A DNA stretch of 64,000 nucleotides from assembly GCA_045589595.1 (NCBI GenBank), contig JAZNPK010000022.1, positions 1-64,000 of the forward strand. Reading direction: 5' to 3'. The notes under the pieces are model-generated. The model was not told the origin of the DNA, searched no databases, and saw nothing but the letters and a program-made list of their open reading frames with translations. Made by a program: the position numbers and the translations under genes. Of the stretch, positions 35,028 to 42,745 are shown piece after piece. Each line of letters opens with the position of its first letter. Position 1 is the first letter of the stretch. Source of the stretch: SIG77 sp045589595. Lineage in GTDB: Bacteria; Verrucomicrobiota; Lentisphaeria; Victivallales; UBA1829.

Positions 35028-35996
35028 TTAACGCAGTCCCACGGCACGGCGCACCTGATCCAGTGTTTCACGGGCAACAGCAGATGCCTTTTCCGCACTG
35101 TTTTTCAGGACGCTTTCAATGTATCCGGGGTCGGCTTCCAGTTCCTCGCGGCGTTTCCGCATAGGCGCAAAGAAGTCCATATATGCGTCAAAGAGAGCCT
35201 GTTTTGCGTGACCGTAGCCGTAGTTTCCGGCGCGGTACCGTTCTGCCATTTCCGCCTGCTGTTCCGGGGTGGAAAAGAGCTTGTAAAGAGCAAAAACGTT
35301 GCAGGCATCGGGGTCTTTCGGTTCTTCCAGCGTCTTGCAGTCCGTGGGCATTGCCATGATCTTTTTCCGCACTGCTTTGGGATTGCCGAAGATCTCGATG
35401 GTATTGTTGTAACTCTTGCTCATCTTCTGTCCGTCGGTACCGGGGATCACCGCCACATCCGGGTTGATGTAGCCTTCCGGGATCGTCAGCACATCGCCAT
35501 AGGTCTGATTGAACCGGATGGCAATATCGCGCGTGATCTCAAGGTGCTGTTTCTGGTCTTTTCCCACAGGCACGAGCGTCGCTTTGTACAGCAGGATATC
35601 CGCCGCCATCAGAACGGGATAGGAGAACAGCCCGTTGTTCGGCACAAAGCCCTTGGCGACTTTATCCTTGTAACTGTGGGCGCGTTCCAGAAGCCCCACG
35701 CCCGTCATGCAGTTGAGGATCCAGGAAAGTTCACAGACTTCCGGCACATCGGACTGACGGAAGAAGAGGGTCTTTTCCGGATCAAGTCCGCAAGCCAGAA
35801 AATCAAGGGCGACCCGCTGGACGCGGCTGCGGAGATCATCCGGATCGGGATTGACGGTCAGGGAATGAAAATCCGCAATGAAAAGGAACGACTCATCTGC
35901 CGTTTCCTGCAGACGGATCGCGGAACTGATCGCGCCGAAATAGTTGCCGATATGCAGGATACCGGACGGCTGAATGCCGGTCAATACTCGTTTCAT
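35028..35996 (-). CDS. trpS: Tryptophanyl-tRNA synthetase
   Basis: A 322-residue class I aminoacyl-tRNA synthetase that charges tRNA-Trp with tryptophan in the cytoplasm, of usual bacterial length. The N-terminus MKRVLTGIQPSG carries the HIGH-type signature HIGN (15-18). The KMSKS loop is intact at 191-195, followed by YNNTIEIF. The AIDQ-type specificity region is seen around VGKDQKQHLEITRDIA (144-159). The gene sits 32 bp downstream of the coiled-coil gene and is last in the ileS operon, with a strong terminator behind it. Confidence 0.97.
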   Translation of the reverse strand: MKRVLTGIQPSGILHIGNYFGAISSAIRLQETADESFLFIADFHSLTVNPDPDDLRSRVQRVALDFLACGLDPEKTLFFRQSDVPEVCELSWILNCMTGVGLLERAHSYKDKVAKGFVPNNGLFSYPVLMAADILLYKATLVPVGKDQKQHLEITRDIAIRFNQTYGDVLTIPEGYINPDVAVIPGTDGQKMSKSYNNTIEIFGNPKAVRKKIMAMPTDCKTLEEPKDPDACNVFALYKLFSTPEQQAEMAERYRAGNYGYGHAKQALFDAYMDFFAPMRKRREELEADPGYIESVLKNSAEKASAVARETLDQVRRAVGLR

Positions 35997-36028
35997 ACTA
36001 CTGTTCTTTCTGATCGGTCTGCTGATTC

Positions 36029-38041
36029 TTATTCGGCGTAAAAGTCGCGCTGTTCATACCACTTGTTCAGAAGGTTCTTGACATTCTTGAATTTTTCGTC
36101 TTCAAACTTTTCTTCTTCCCATTTTTCAATAAACTTCTTGATCTCTGCGATATTGTTGTCGATCTGCTCAAGAGCGGATTCGGAACTCTGGGTGTTCAAC
36201 TGTTTCTTGGTCAGTTTCACAAGTGCATCGTAATCCTTTTCGTATTCGCTCTTTTCTTCTTTGGGTTCTTCCTTGATCGCAACATGGGAACCGTCGGCGC
36301 CGACAGCTTTCGGTTTCACAAGCGTGGTCTTTGCTGCGCGTTTTGCAGGTTTCTTCGCTGTGCCGCTGTCGCCGCCGCCGCTGAAAAATCCTTTCATACC
36401 AAGCACTGCAAGCACCAGGATCAACGTGATACCGGCACAAGCGCCGAAAACGATCAGATTCATTTTCAACTTTTTGCGCTTGATCATTTCCTGATATGCC
36501 GGATCGTTTGCCGGATCATCTTCATCAGCAGCGGCAGGTTTCTTCGCCGCGCCGGGAGCCGGTTTCTTTGCTGCCGCGCCGGGGACAGGTTTCTTCGCGC
36601 CGGGAACAGGCTTTTTCGCATCCGCCTTGGCATCTTCTTTCTTGTCTTCCGCCTTGGCATCATCCTTCTTCTCTTCCGCCTTTTTGGGATTCTTCAAGGC
36701 TTCGAGTTCGGCACGCATCTTTTCAAGTTCAAGTTCTGCCGCAGATTTTTCTTTCTTTTCTTCGGCGGGCTTGACTTCTTCCTTCTTTTCTTCCTTTTTG
36801 GGATTCTTCAGCGCTTCGAGTTCGGCGCGCATCTTTTCAAGTTCAAGTTCCGCCGCGGATTTTTCTTTCTTTTCTTCGGCGGGCTTGACTTCTTCCGCAG
36901 CAGCAGCGGCAGCTGTCGCTGCGCCACCGGTGGCAATGCTCTGCTTCAGCGCTTCGATCTCCGCTTTCTGGCGTTCCAGTTCTTCCCGTTCCTTGCGGAG
37001 TTTTTCTTCCTGTTTCGCTTTTTCTTCGGCGGCGATGCGTTCTTTTTCCAGCCGTTCTTTTTCAGCTTTCAACCGTTCCAGTTCAAGGCGTTCTTTTTCA
37101 AGCCGTTCCTTTTCCAGACGCTCTTTTTCAAGGCGTTCTTTTTCCAGACGTTCTTTTTCGGCTTTCAACCGTTCCAATTCTTCCCGTTCCTTGCGGAGAC
37201 GTTCGGCTTCCGCCTTCTGGCGTTCCAGTTCTTCCCGTTCTTTGCGGAGACGTTCGGCTTCCGCCTTCTGGCGTTCCAGTTCTTCCCGTTCCTTGCGGAG
37301 GCGTTCCATTTCCGCTTTCTGGCGTTCCAGTTCTTCCCGTTCCTTGCGAAGGCGTTCCATTTCCGCTTTCTGGCGTTCCAGTTCTTCCCGTTCTTTGCGC
37401 AGCGCTTCTTCCGCTTCACGGCGTGCGGCTTCTTCGGCTTCACGACGGGCGGCTTCTTCCGCTTCGGCTTTCTGGCGTTCCAGTTCTTCCCGTTCTTTGC
37501 GCAGCGCTTCTTCCGCTTCCGCTTTCATGCGGGCAATTTCTTCCGCTTCTTTGGAAAGCTGGGAGGCTTCTTCACTTGCGGCGGGGGCAGCTGCGGGGGC
37601 GGCGGGGGCGGCAGTGATGCCGACCGGGATCGCTTTGGCAACTTTCGGCGCAGTGCCGGACATGGGGATCGCCTGTGCCACGGGGACAGCCGCCGCGACT
37701 TTCGGTTCAGCGGGCGCGGCAGGAGCGGCAACTTTCGGTGCGGCGGGCGCGGCAGGAGCGGCAACTTTCGGTGCGGCGGGAGCGGCAACTTTCGGTGCGG
37801 CGGGGGCAGCGGGTTTGCCGATCGTTGTTTTGGTGGCGGCGCCGCCTTTGTTGAAGACGATCTTTTTACCGGCGGCAGGTTTGATCATCATCTTTTTGCC
37901 GGCGGGTTTCGGAGCGGCGGCAGGTGCAGGTGCGCCCTCCGGATACATGGTCCCCTGACAATTGGGACATTCGAATTCAGCGACCTGCTGTTCGATTTCA
38001 CCGACAGCACCGCAATTACTGCACTTCATGATGTACGCCAT
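36029..38041 (-). CDS. Zinc-ribbon, coiled-coil/ER-K helix membrane protein of unknown function
   Basis: A 670-residue protein with a clear layout. Residues 7-28 form a zinc ribbon (C7-S-N-C10 ... C25-P-N-C28). About 35-160 is an Ala/Pro/Lys-rich linker with repeated APAAPKVA. About 165-380 is a highly charged Glu/Arg/Lys helix with 17-residue repeats of the RKEREELERQKAEMERL kind and then KERLEKERLE repeats, a likely coiled coil or single alpha-helix. Two near-identical copies of about 36 residues follow (KSAAELELEKMRAELEALKN core), then a basic Ala/Pro linker, one membrane segment (about 525-547, LIVFGACAGITLILVLAVLG) and a charged C-terminal domain. The start at 38041 has CAGGAG 9 nt upstream. 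It lies between ileS and trpS with gaps of 44 and 32 bp. Function unknown; a membrane scaffold is possible. Confidence 0.85.
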   Translation of the reverse strand: MAYIMKCSNCGAVGEIEQQVAEFECPNCQGTMYPEGAPAPAAAPKPAGKKMMIKPAAGKKIVFNKGGAATKTTIGKPAAPAAPKVAAPAAPKVAAPAAPAAPKVAAPAAPAEPKVAAAVPVAQAIPMSGTAPKVAKAIPVGITAAPAAPAAAPAASEEASQLSKEAEEIARMKAEAEEALRKEREELERQKAEAEEAARREAEEAARREAEEALRKEREELERQKAEMERLRKEREELERQKAEMERLRKEREELERQKAEAERLRKEREELERQKAEAERLRKEREELERLKAEKERLEKERLEKERLEKERLEKERLELERLKAEKERLEKERIAAEEKAKQEEKLRKEREELERQKAEIEALKQSIATGGAATAAAAAAEEVKPAEEKKEKSAAELELEKMRAELEALKNPKKEEKKEEVKPAEEKKEKSAAELELEKMRAELEALKNPKKAEEKKDDAKAEDKKEDAKADAKKPVPGAKKPVPGAAAKKPAPGAAKKPAAADEDDPANDPAYQEMIKRKKLKMNLIVFGACAGITLILVLAVLGMKGFFSGGGDSGTAKKPAKRAAKTTLVKPKAVGADGSHVAIKEEPKEEKSEYEKDYDALVKLTKKQLNTQSSESALEQIDNNIAEIKKFIEKWEEEKFEDEKFKNVKNLLNKWYEQRDFYAE
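37190..37400 (-). repeat. 51-bp tandem repeats encoding the charged helix
   Basis: About four copies of a 51-bp unit encode the 17-residue repeat ending in ELERQKAE. Copies are nearly identical at the DNA level (core cgttccagttcttcccgttc), so the array probably changes length by slippage or recombination. Confidence 0.8.
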
Positions 38042-38085
38042 GTTTCTTTTCTCCTGAAATATTTGATTTTTTTGTTTTGTTCCAT

Positions 38086-41000
38086 TCAGATTTTTGCGAT
38101 CGCCACCGAACAGGCAATGCCGTTCAGATCCGTTTCCGCTCCGGCTTCCGGCACAACAGTCAGGCTGTCTGCCAGTGTTTCACCGGTAATGACGGACTGG
38201 AATTCGGCAACGGCGGTCTGCACTTCCGGATCACTGCATGTGACAGTGATCGCGATACGGTCGGAAACTTCCAGACCGCTTTCTTTCCGGAGGTTCTGGA
38301 TCTTGCTGACCAGTTCACGGGCGTAACCTTCTCTGCGGAGAGCATCGGTCAGTTCCGTTTCCAGTGCGATGGTAATGGCATTGTCGGTCGCCACACAGAT
38401 CCCCGGTTTTTCCTGACGGTTCACGCTCAGGTCGGATGCGGTCAGCGGCACACTTGTACCATCAGCGAGCGTAATGCTGCATGCTTCACCGCGGAGGATC
38501 CCGGCGACTTCGCCGCTGGTCAGTTTCTGGATCAGGGCGGCGGCTTCTTTCATTTTTGCACCGAGCCGGGCACCCAGCGCCTTGAAGTTTGCCTTGGCGG
38601 AAAGTTTCACCAGTTCTTCTTCATCGGCAAGGATATCCAGTTTTTTCACATTCAGTTCTTCTGCGATGATGGAGGCATTTTCCTCAAGCATCTGCCGCAC
38701 TTCGGGATCAAGGGAGACCACAATGGCACGGGCGAGAGGCTGACGGACTTTCAGGGAGCGCTGAGTACGCAGATATCTGCCGAGGGACACTGCACGCATG
38801 GTCAGGTCCATCTGTTTTTCCAGATATTCATTTCTGCGCCACGTTTCCGCCACAGGATAATCGCAGAGGTGGACGGATTCCGGTGTATTTTCAGCGCGGA
38901 GAGAACGGTAGATCTCTTCGGTCATATACGGAATGAAGGGTGCTGCCGTCTTGACGAAAGTGATCAGCACATAGTACAGCGTGGCGTAAGCGTCCGCTTT
39001 ATCCGTATCGTTCTGGCTCTTCCAGAAACGGCGGCGGCTGCGGCGGATGTACCAGTTGGTCAGGGAATCGGCAAAAGATTCAAAGCGGTTTGCCGCCTTC
39101 TGCAGCTGATAACTGTCCATGGCAACACGGATCTCCGCCACCATATCAGCCAGCGCGGAAAGGATCCAGCGGTCCAGAGGATTTGCGGGATTTTCCGGAG
39201 CGACCGGTTCACCGGCAGGGGCTGTCCAGTTATCCAGATTGGCATACGTCATAAAGAATTGGAAACTGTTCCATACCGGCAGAAGCACGGACCGCATGAC
39301 TTCCTTCACGCCGTCTTCGGAGAATTTCAGGTCTTCCGCACGGACGACCTGCGATTCCAGCAGGAACAGACGCAAAGCATCGGCACCGTAACGGGCGACG
39401 ACATCCATGGGGTCCGGATAATTTTTCAGGCGTTTGCTCATCTTCTGTCCGTTTTCCGCCAGGATCATGCCGTTGACGATCACGTGGAGCGCGGCAGGTT
39501 TATCGAAGAGGGCGGCAGCCAGAACAGTAAGGGTATAGAACCAGCCGCGTGTCTGGTCCTGACCTTCAGCAATGAAGTCGGCAGGGAACACGCTTTCAAA
39601 ATGTTCTTTATCGGCAAAGGGATAATGTTTCTGTGCGTAGGGCATGGATCCGCTTTCAAACCAGCAGTCCAGCACTTCCGGTACACGTTTGAGAATGGCA
39701 CCGGTGCGGGGAGATTTGATCTCCATGGCATCCACAAAATGCTTGTGGATATCAGTCACTTTCTGTCCCGTCAGTTCTTCCAGTTCTGCAACGGACCCGA
39801 CACAGATCGCTTCGCCGGTTTCTTCGTTCCGCCAGACCGGCAGGGGACAGCCCCAGTAACGGTTGCGGCTGATCGCCCAGTCACGGGCATTTTCCAGCCA
39901 TTTTCCGAAACGGCCGGTCTTGATGTGTTCCGGGACCCATGTCATTTTTTCGTTGGCACGGAGCATTTTTTCTTTGATGCGGTCGATCCGGACAAACCAG
40001 GTGGAGACCGCTTTGTAGATCAGCGGGGAATCATCGCGCCAGCAATGGGGATAACTGTGTTTGATCGTGCTGCGATGGACCAGTTTGCCTTCCACTTTCA
40101 GCCGTTCAAGGATCGCTTTGTCCGCATCTTTCACGAACAGACCGGCGTAGTCGGAAACTTCGGATGTGAACTTACATTCCGCATCGATGGGGCAGACTCC
40201 GGGGACACCGGCAGCCTTACCCGCTTCCGCGTCCTCTTCACCGAAACTGGGCGCAATGTGAACGATACCCGTACCGTCTTCCGTACTGACATAATCCGCA
40301 TTGATCACGCGGAACGCACCTTCCGCACGCTTGTCGGCAAAATAGGGGAAGAGCGGTTCATAAGCCGTTTCTTTGAATTCAGTTCCCTTGAAACGGGCAA
40401 CGATCTCCGGCATGGCATCTTTCTTGTAGTAGGCAGCAAGACGCGCTTCCGCCATGATGTAGAACGTACCGCCGTCATTGACCTTCACATAATCAACATC
40501 CGGTCCCATGGCAAGTGCCATATTGCTGGGCAGCGTCCACGGCGTCGTGGTCCATGCAAGAATGTAGGTGTTTTCTTCTCCGAGGACTTTGAAACGGACC
40601 GTGATCGCCGGATCAACCACATCCTGATAGCCCTGATTGGCTTCAAAGTTGGAAAGCGGCGTGCTGCAACGGGCGCAGTACGGCAGGATCTTGTGACCTT
40701 CGTAAATCAGATCTTTGTCCCACAACTGCTTGAAGATCCACCAGATGGATTCCATGTAATCGATGTCCATGGTGCGGTAGCCGTTCTTGAAATCGACCCA
40801 ACGCCCCATGCGGCGGACAATGGTCTCCCATTCCTGCGTATAGCGCAGCACGATGCCGCGACAGGCTTCGTTGAATTTGTCGATCCCGTAATCCTCGATC
40901 TCTTTCTTGCCGTTAAGATGAAGATTTTTTTCCATTTCGTACTCGACCGGCAGACCGTGGCAGTCCCAGCCGAATGTACGCTCACAATATTTTCCCAGCA

Positions 41001-41220
41001 TCGTCTGGTAACGGGGAATCACATCCTTGATCGTTCCCGCAAGCAAATGTCCATAGTGAGGCAAGCCCGTGGCAAAGGGAGGACCATCATAAAAAATGTA
41101 TTCCTGATTGCCCTTCCGGTTCTCTAACGATTTTTCGAATGTACCATCCTCCCGCCAGAACTGAAGGATCGATTCTTCCATTTTGGGAAATTCTGTCTGT
41201 CCGGATACTGCTTTGAACAT
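38086..41220 (-). CDS. ileS: Isoleucyl-tRNA synthetase, likely type 2 (eukaryote-like)
   Basis: A 1,044-residue class I synthetase that charges tRNA-Ile and edits mischarged valine. The HIGH motif is HYGH (55-58) and the KMSKS motif is KMSKR (593-597). The CP1 editing region is recognisable in TTTPWTLPSN and in the later TEDGTGIVHIAPSFGEED run. Its length, the GDPVEYEMEK-type spacing and the C-terminus, which lacks an obvious cysteine-rich zinc finger, fit the type 2 enzymes shared with eukaryotes and some bacteria. That assignment rests on motif reading and needs a tree. It is first in an operon with the coiled-coil protein and trpS. The start has GAGAG about 6 nt upstream. Confidence 0.96.
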   Translation of the reverse strand: MFKAVSGQTEFPKMEESILQFWREDGTFEKSLENRKGNQEYIFYDGPPFATGLPHYGHLLAGTIKDVIPRYQTMLGKYCERTFGWDCHGLPVEYEMEKNLHLNGKKEIEDYGIDKFNEACRGIVLRYTQEWETIVRRMGRWVDFKNGYRTMDIDYMESIWWIFKQLWDKDLIYEGHKILPYCARCSTPLSNFEANQGYQDVVDPAITVRFKVLGEENTYILAWTTTPWTLPSNMALAMGPDVDYVKVNDGGTFYIMAEARLAAYYKKDAMPEIVARFKGTEFKETAYEPLFPYFADKRAEGAFRVINADYVSTEDGTGIVHIAPSFGEEDAEAGKAAGVPGVCPIDAECKFTSEVSDYAGLFVKDADKAILERLKVEGKLVHRSTIKHSYPHCWRDDSPLIYKAVSTWFVRIDRIKEKMLRANEKMTWVPEHIKTGRFGKWLENARDWAISRNRYWGCPLPVWRNEETGEAICVGSVAELEELTGQKVTDIHKHFVDAMEIKSPRTGAILKRVPEVLDCWFESGSMPYAQKHYPFADKEHFESVFPADFIAEGQDQTRGWFYTLTVLAAALFDKPAALHVIVNGMILAENGQKMSKRLKNYPDPMDVVARYGADALRLFLLESQVVRAEDLKFSEDGVKEVMRSVLLPVWNSFQFFMTYANLDNWTAPAGEPVAPENPANPLDRWILSALADMVAEIRVAMDSYQLQKAANRFESFADSLTNWYIRRSRRRFWKSQNDTDKADAYATLYYVLITFVKTAAPFIPYMTEEIYRSLRAENTPESVHLCDYPVAETWRRNEYLEKQMDLTMRAVSLGRYLRTQRSLKVRQPLARAIVVSLDPEVRQMLEENASIIAEELNVKKLDILADEEELVKLSAKANFKALGARLGAKMKEAAALIQKLTSGEVAGILRGEACSITLADGTSVPLTASDLSVNRQEKPGICVATDNAITIALETELTDALRREGYARELVSKIQNLRKESGLEVSDRIAITVTCSDPEVQTAVAEFQSVITGETLADSLTVVPEAGAETDLNGIACSVAIAKI

Positions 41221-41269
41221 GTTCGTCTCTCATCCATAGTTTTTTTGTTAAAAAATAAAAATTTTATAT

Positions 41270-41298
41270 AATATAGCACACTTTCCGCACTTTACGAA
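41270..41298 (-). promoter_or_regulatory. Probable ileS promoter
   Basis: On the minus strand TATATT (41270-41275) lies 17 bp after a weak -35 (TTCGTA, 41293-41298), about 50 bp before the ATG. The leader is short, and no T-box (AGGGUGGNACCGCG) is present. Confidence 0.45.
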
Positions 41299-41346
41299 TC
41301 CGGAATCAAAATTTTTCGCAAAGATGTCCGTTTCCCGTACAACCGG

Positions 41347-41505
41347 GCGGCAAAAAAACAGCAGCGGGCGGCTCCCGGACATCGCGCCGATGTCCGATGC
41401 CGGAGCAGAAAGCGCACAGCCCGTCGGCTGATGCGCGCCCTGCTCCGGTATGCGCCGGCAGTTTCACCGCCGGCGCGGAGCCGCCCGCTGCTGTTTTTTT
41501 GCCGC
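41347..41505 (+). repeat. Four-way-junction palindromic element, copy 1
   Basis: A 159-bp extragenic element with almost every base paired. The closing stem is a perfect 29-bp inverted repeat (41347-41375 with 41477-41505) containing GGGCGGCTCC and an A7/T7 tract. Inside are three arms. Arm 1 is CGGACATCG/CGATGTCCG (41376-41384/41388-41396). Arm 2 is CCGGAGCAG/CTGCTCCGG (41400-41408/41440-41448), capped by an inner GCGCACAGCC/GGCTG-a-TGCGC stem. Arm 3 is GCGCCGGC/GCCGGCGC (41452-41459/41469-41476). The junction linkers ATG and TAT can pair, with a G-T wobble. A diverged inverted copy lies at 54966-55094 with the same plan. It begins 10 bp beyond the alr stop codon. The strand given is the one on which the conserved wobble would be G-U in RNA. 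Function unknown. Confidence 0.85.
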
Positions 41506-41515
41506 TGACCGTGCG

Positions 41516-42574
41516 TTATGTGCCGGTATAGATCCGCGGGACCCGTTGAGAGATGGAGCAGAAGATATCGTATTCGTGTGAACCTTTCAGTTCAGCCCAG
41601 GCGGATGCGGGCACATCAGGTGAGATCAGGGTCACCACATCTCCGGCTTTTGCATCGGGGCAGCTTGACAGGTCGATGGTGGTATAGTCCATGGAGACTC
41701 TGCCGATGACGGGACATTTTTCACCGTTGCAGATTGTCATGCCGCGATTGGAAAGGGCAAGGGGCAAACCATCGGCGTAACCGGCGCAGACAGTGCCGAC
41801 AGTTGTATCACTTTTCAGCACGTGGGTCTGATTGTAACCGATGCTGTAACCGGCGGGCATTTTCCGTACGGCGCCCAGTGTTGCCTGCAGGGTCAGCACA
41901 TTTTTATGCAGGATGAGACCGGCGCGGACGCCGTTGAAGGGTGCACCCAGCACTTCATCCAGACTTTCGATGGCGTCGCTGTTTGCCATATGGATATGCC
42001 GGAAGCGGATGCCGTCATTTTCCACATCGTTCAGGACCTGTTTGAAGCGTTTCACCTGTTCGGCGGCGAGGGGGCTTCCGACTTGCGGAAAATGGGAATA
42101 GATCCCACAGCAATCCAGTCCGGGCAGTTTTGAAACGGCGCGGATGAGTTCGGGCGCATCGTAATAAAGGATCCCGAGTCTTCCCATTCCTGTATCCAGT
42201 TTGAAATGACATTCCATGGTCCGGTTCTGCCGTACGGCTTCCGCGCTGAACCGTTCAGCGGTTTCGTAATCGGTGATCCCGGTAACGATCCCGTTCTTCA
42301 CGACATCCGGCAATTCAAAATCAGGCACGGCGCCCAGCAGTTGGACGGGCAGACCGTATTTCAGCAGTTCAAGACCTTCTTTGCAGGTGGCGACGCCGAA
42401 CCGGCTGCATCCGGCTTGCTTCAATGTTTCCGCCACGGGATGCACGCCCATTCCATAAGCATTTGCCTTCACGATCCCGGTAACATTCATTCCGGGAGCG
42501 CGGCTGCACACATATTCAAAATTTTTACGCAGGGCATTCAGATCGACTGTTGCCCATATCCGGTGATTCTGCAT
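41516..42574 (-). CDS. alr: Alanine racemase
   Basis: A 352-residue PLP enzyme that interconverts L- and D-alanine for peptidoglycan. The PLP lysine is K36 in IVKANAYGMGV. The second catalytic tyrosine lies in SIGYNQTHV, and the C-terminal GRVSMDYTTIDLS block is typical of the family. The start at 42574 (MQNHRIWATVDL) is favoured over the much longer upstream reading because the family begins here and AAAGGAA lies 7 nt before it. It is transcribed alone, divergently from the M14 peptidase gene, and its 3' end abuts the four-way-junction element. Confidence 0.95.
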   Translation of the reverse strand: MQNHRIWATVDLNALRKNFEYVCSRAPGMNVTGIVKANAYGMGVHPVAETLKQAGCSRFGVATCKEGLELLKYGLPVQLLGAVPDFELPDVVKNGIVTGITDYETAERFSAEAVRQNRTMECHFKLDTGMGRLGILYYDAPELIRAVSKLPGLDCCGIYSHFPQVGSPLAAEQVKRFKQVLNDVENDGIRFRHIHMANSDAIESLDEVLGAPFNGVRAGLILHKNVLTLQATLGAVRKMPAGYSIGYNQTHVLKSDTTVGTVCAGYADGLPLALSNRGMTICNGEKCPVIGRVSMDYTTIDLSSCPDAKAGDVVTLISPDVPASAWAELKGSHEYDIFCSISQRVPRIYTGT

Positions 42575-42601
42575 GATACTGTTCCTTTCGGTTATCCTGA
42601 C

Positions 42602-42630
42602 AATATACCCCGTTTTGAGCTTTTTTGCAA
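42602..42630 (-). promoter_or_regulatory. alr promoter
   Basis: On the minus strand TTGCAA (42625-42630), a 17-bp spacer and TATATT (42602-42607). The -10 sits in the sequence AACGGGGTAT, also present at the divergent promoter. Confidence 0.65.
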
Positions 42631-42668
42631 CAAAGAACTGAAAAATCCGTATTTTTTTGAAACGGGTC

Positions 42669-42697
42669 TTGTTTTTTGCGGTGCAACGGGGTATCTT
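42669..42697 (+). promoter_or_regulatory. Promoter of the M14 peptidase gene
   Basis: TTGTTT (42669-42674), a 17-bp spacer and TATCTT (42692-42697), preceding the AAGGAG ribosome site. It shares AACGGGGTAT (42685-42694) with the oppositely facing alr promoter (42605-42614). Confidence 0.55.
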
Positions 42698-42745
42698 TCC
42701 TGTCAAAATACAGGCAACACGCAACACCACCCAAGGAGAAACATT

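Noticed and set aside
36284..41127. Plus-strand open frames of 680 and 1,016 codons opposite the coiled-coil and ileS genes
   Set aside because: Antisense shadows of clearly recognised minus-strand genes; Phe- and Ser-rich low-complexity translations.
41221..41505. T-box riboswitch or tRNA-like cloverleaf controlling ileS
   Set aside because: No T-box antiterminator sequence, no specifier loop, no CCA end or tRNA D/T-loop signatures; the likely ileS promoter is downstream of the palindrome, and a second copy lies far from any synthetase.
41347..41505. Integron attC site or phage attachment site
   Set aside because: No RYYYAAC/GTTRRRY core sites, no integrase gene, and the perfect 29-bp stem and four-way design differ from attC folding.
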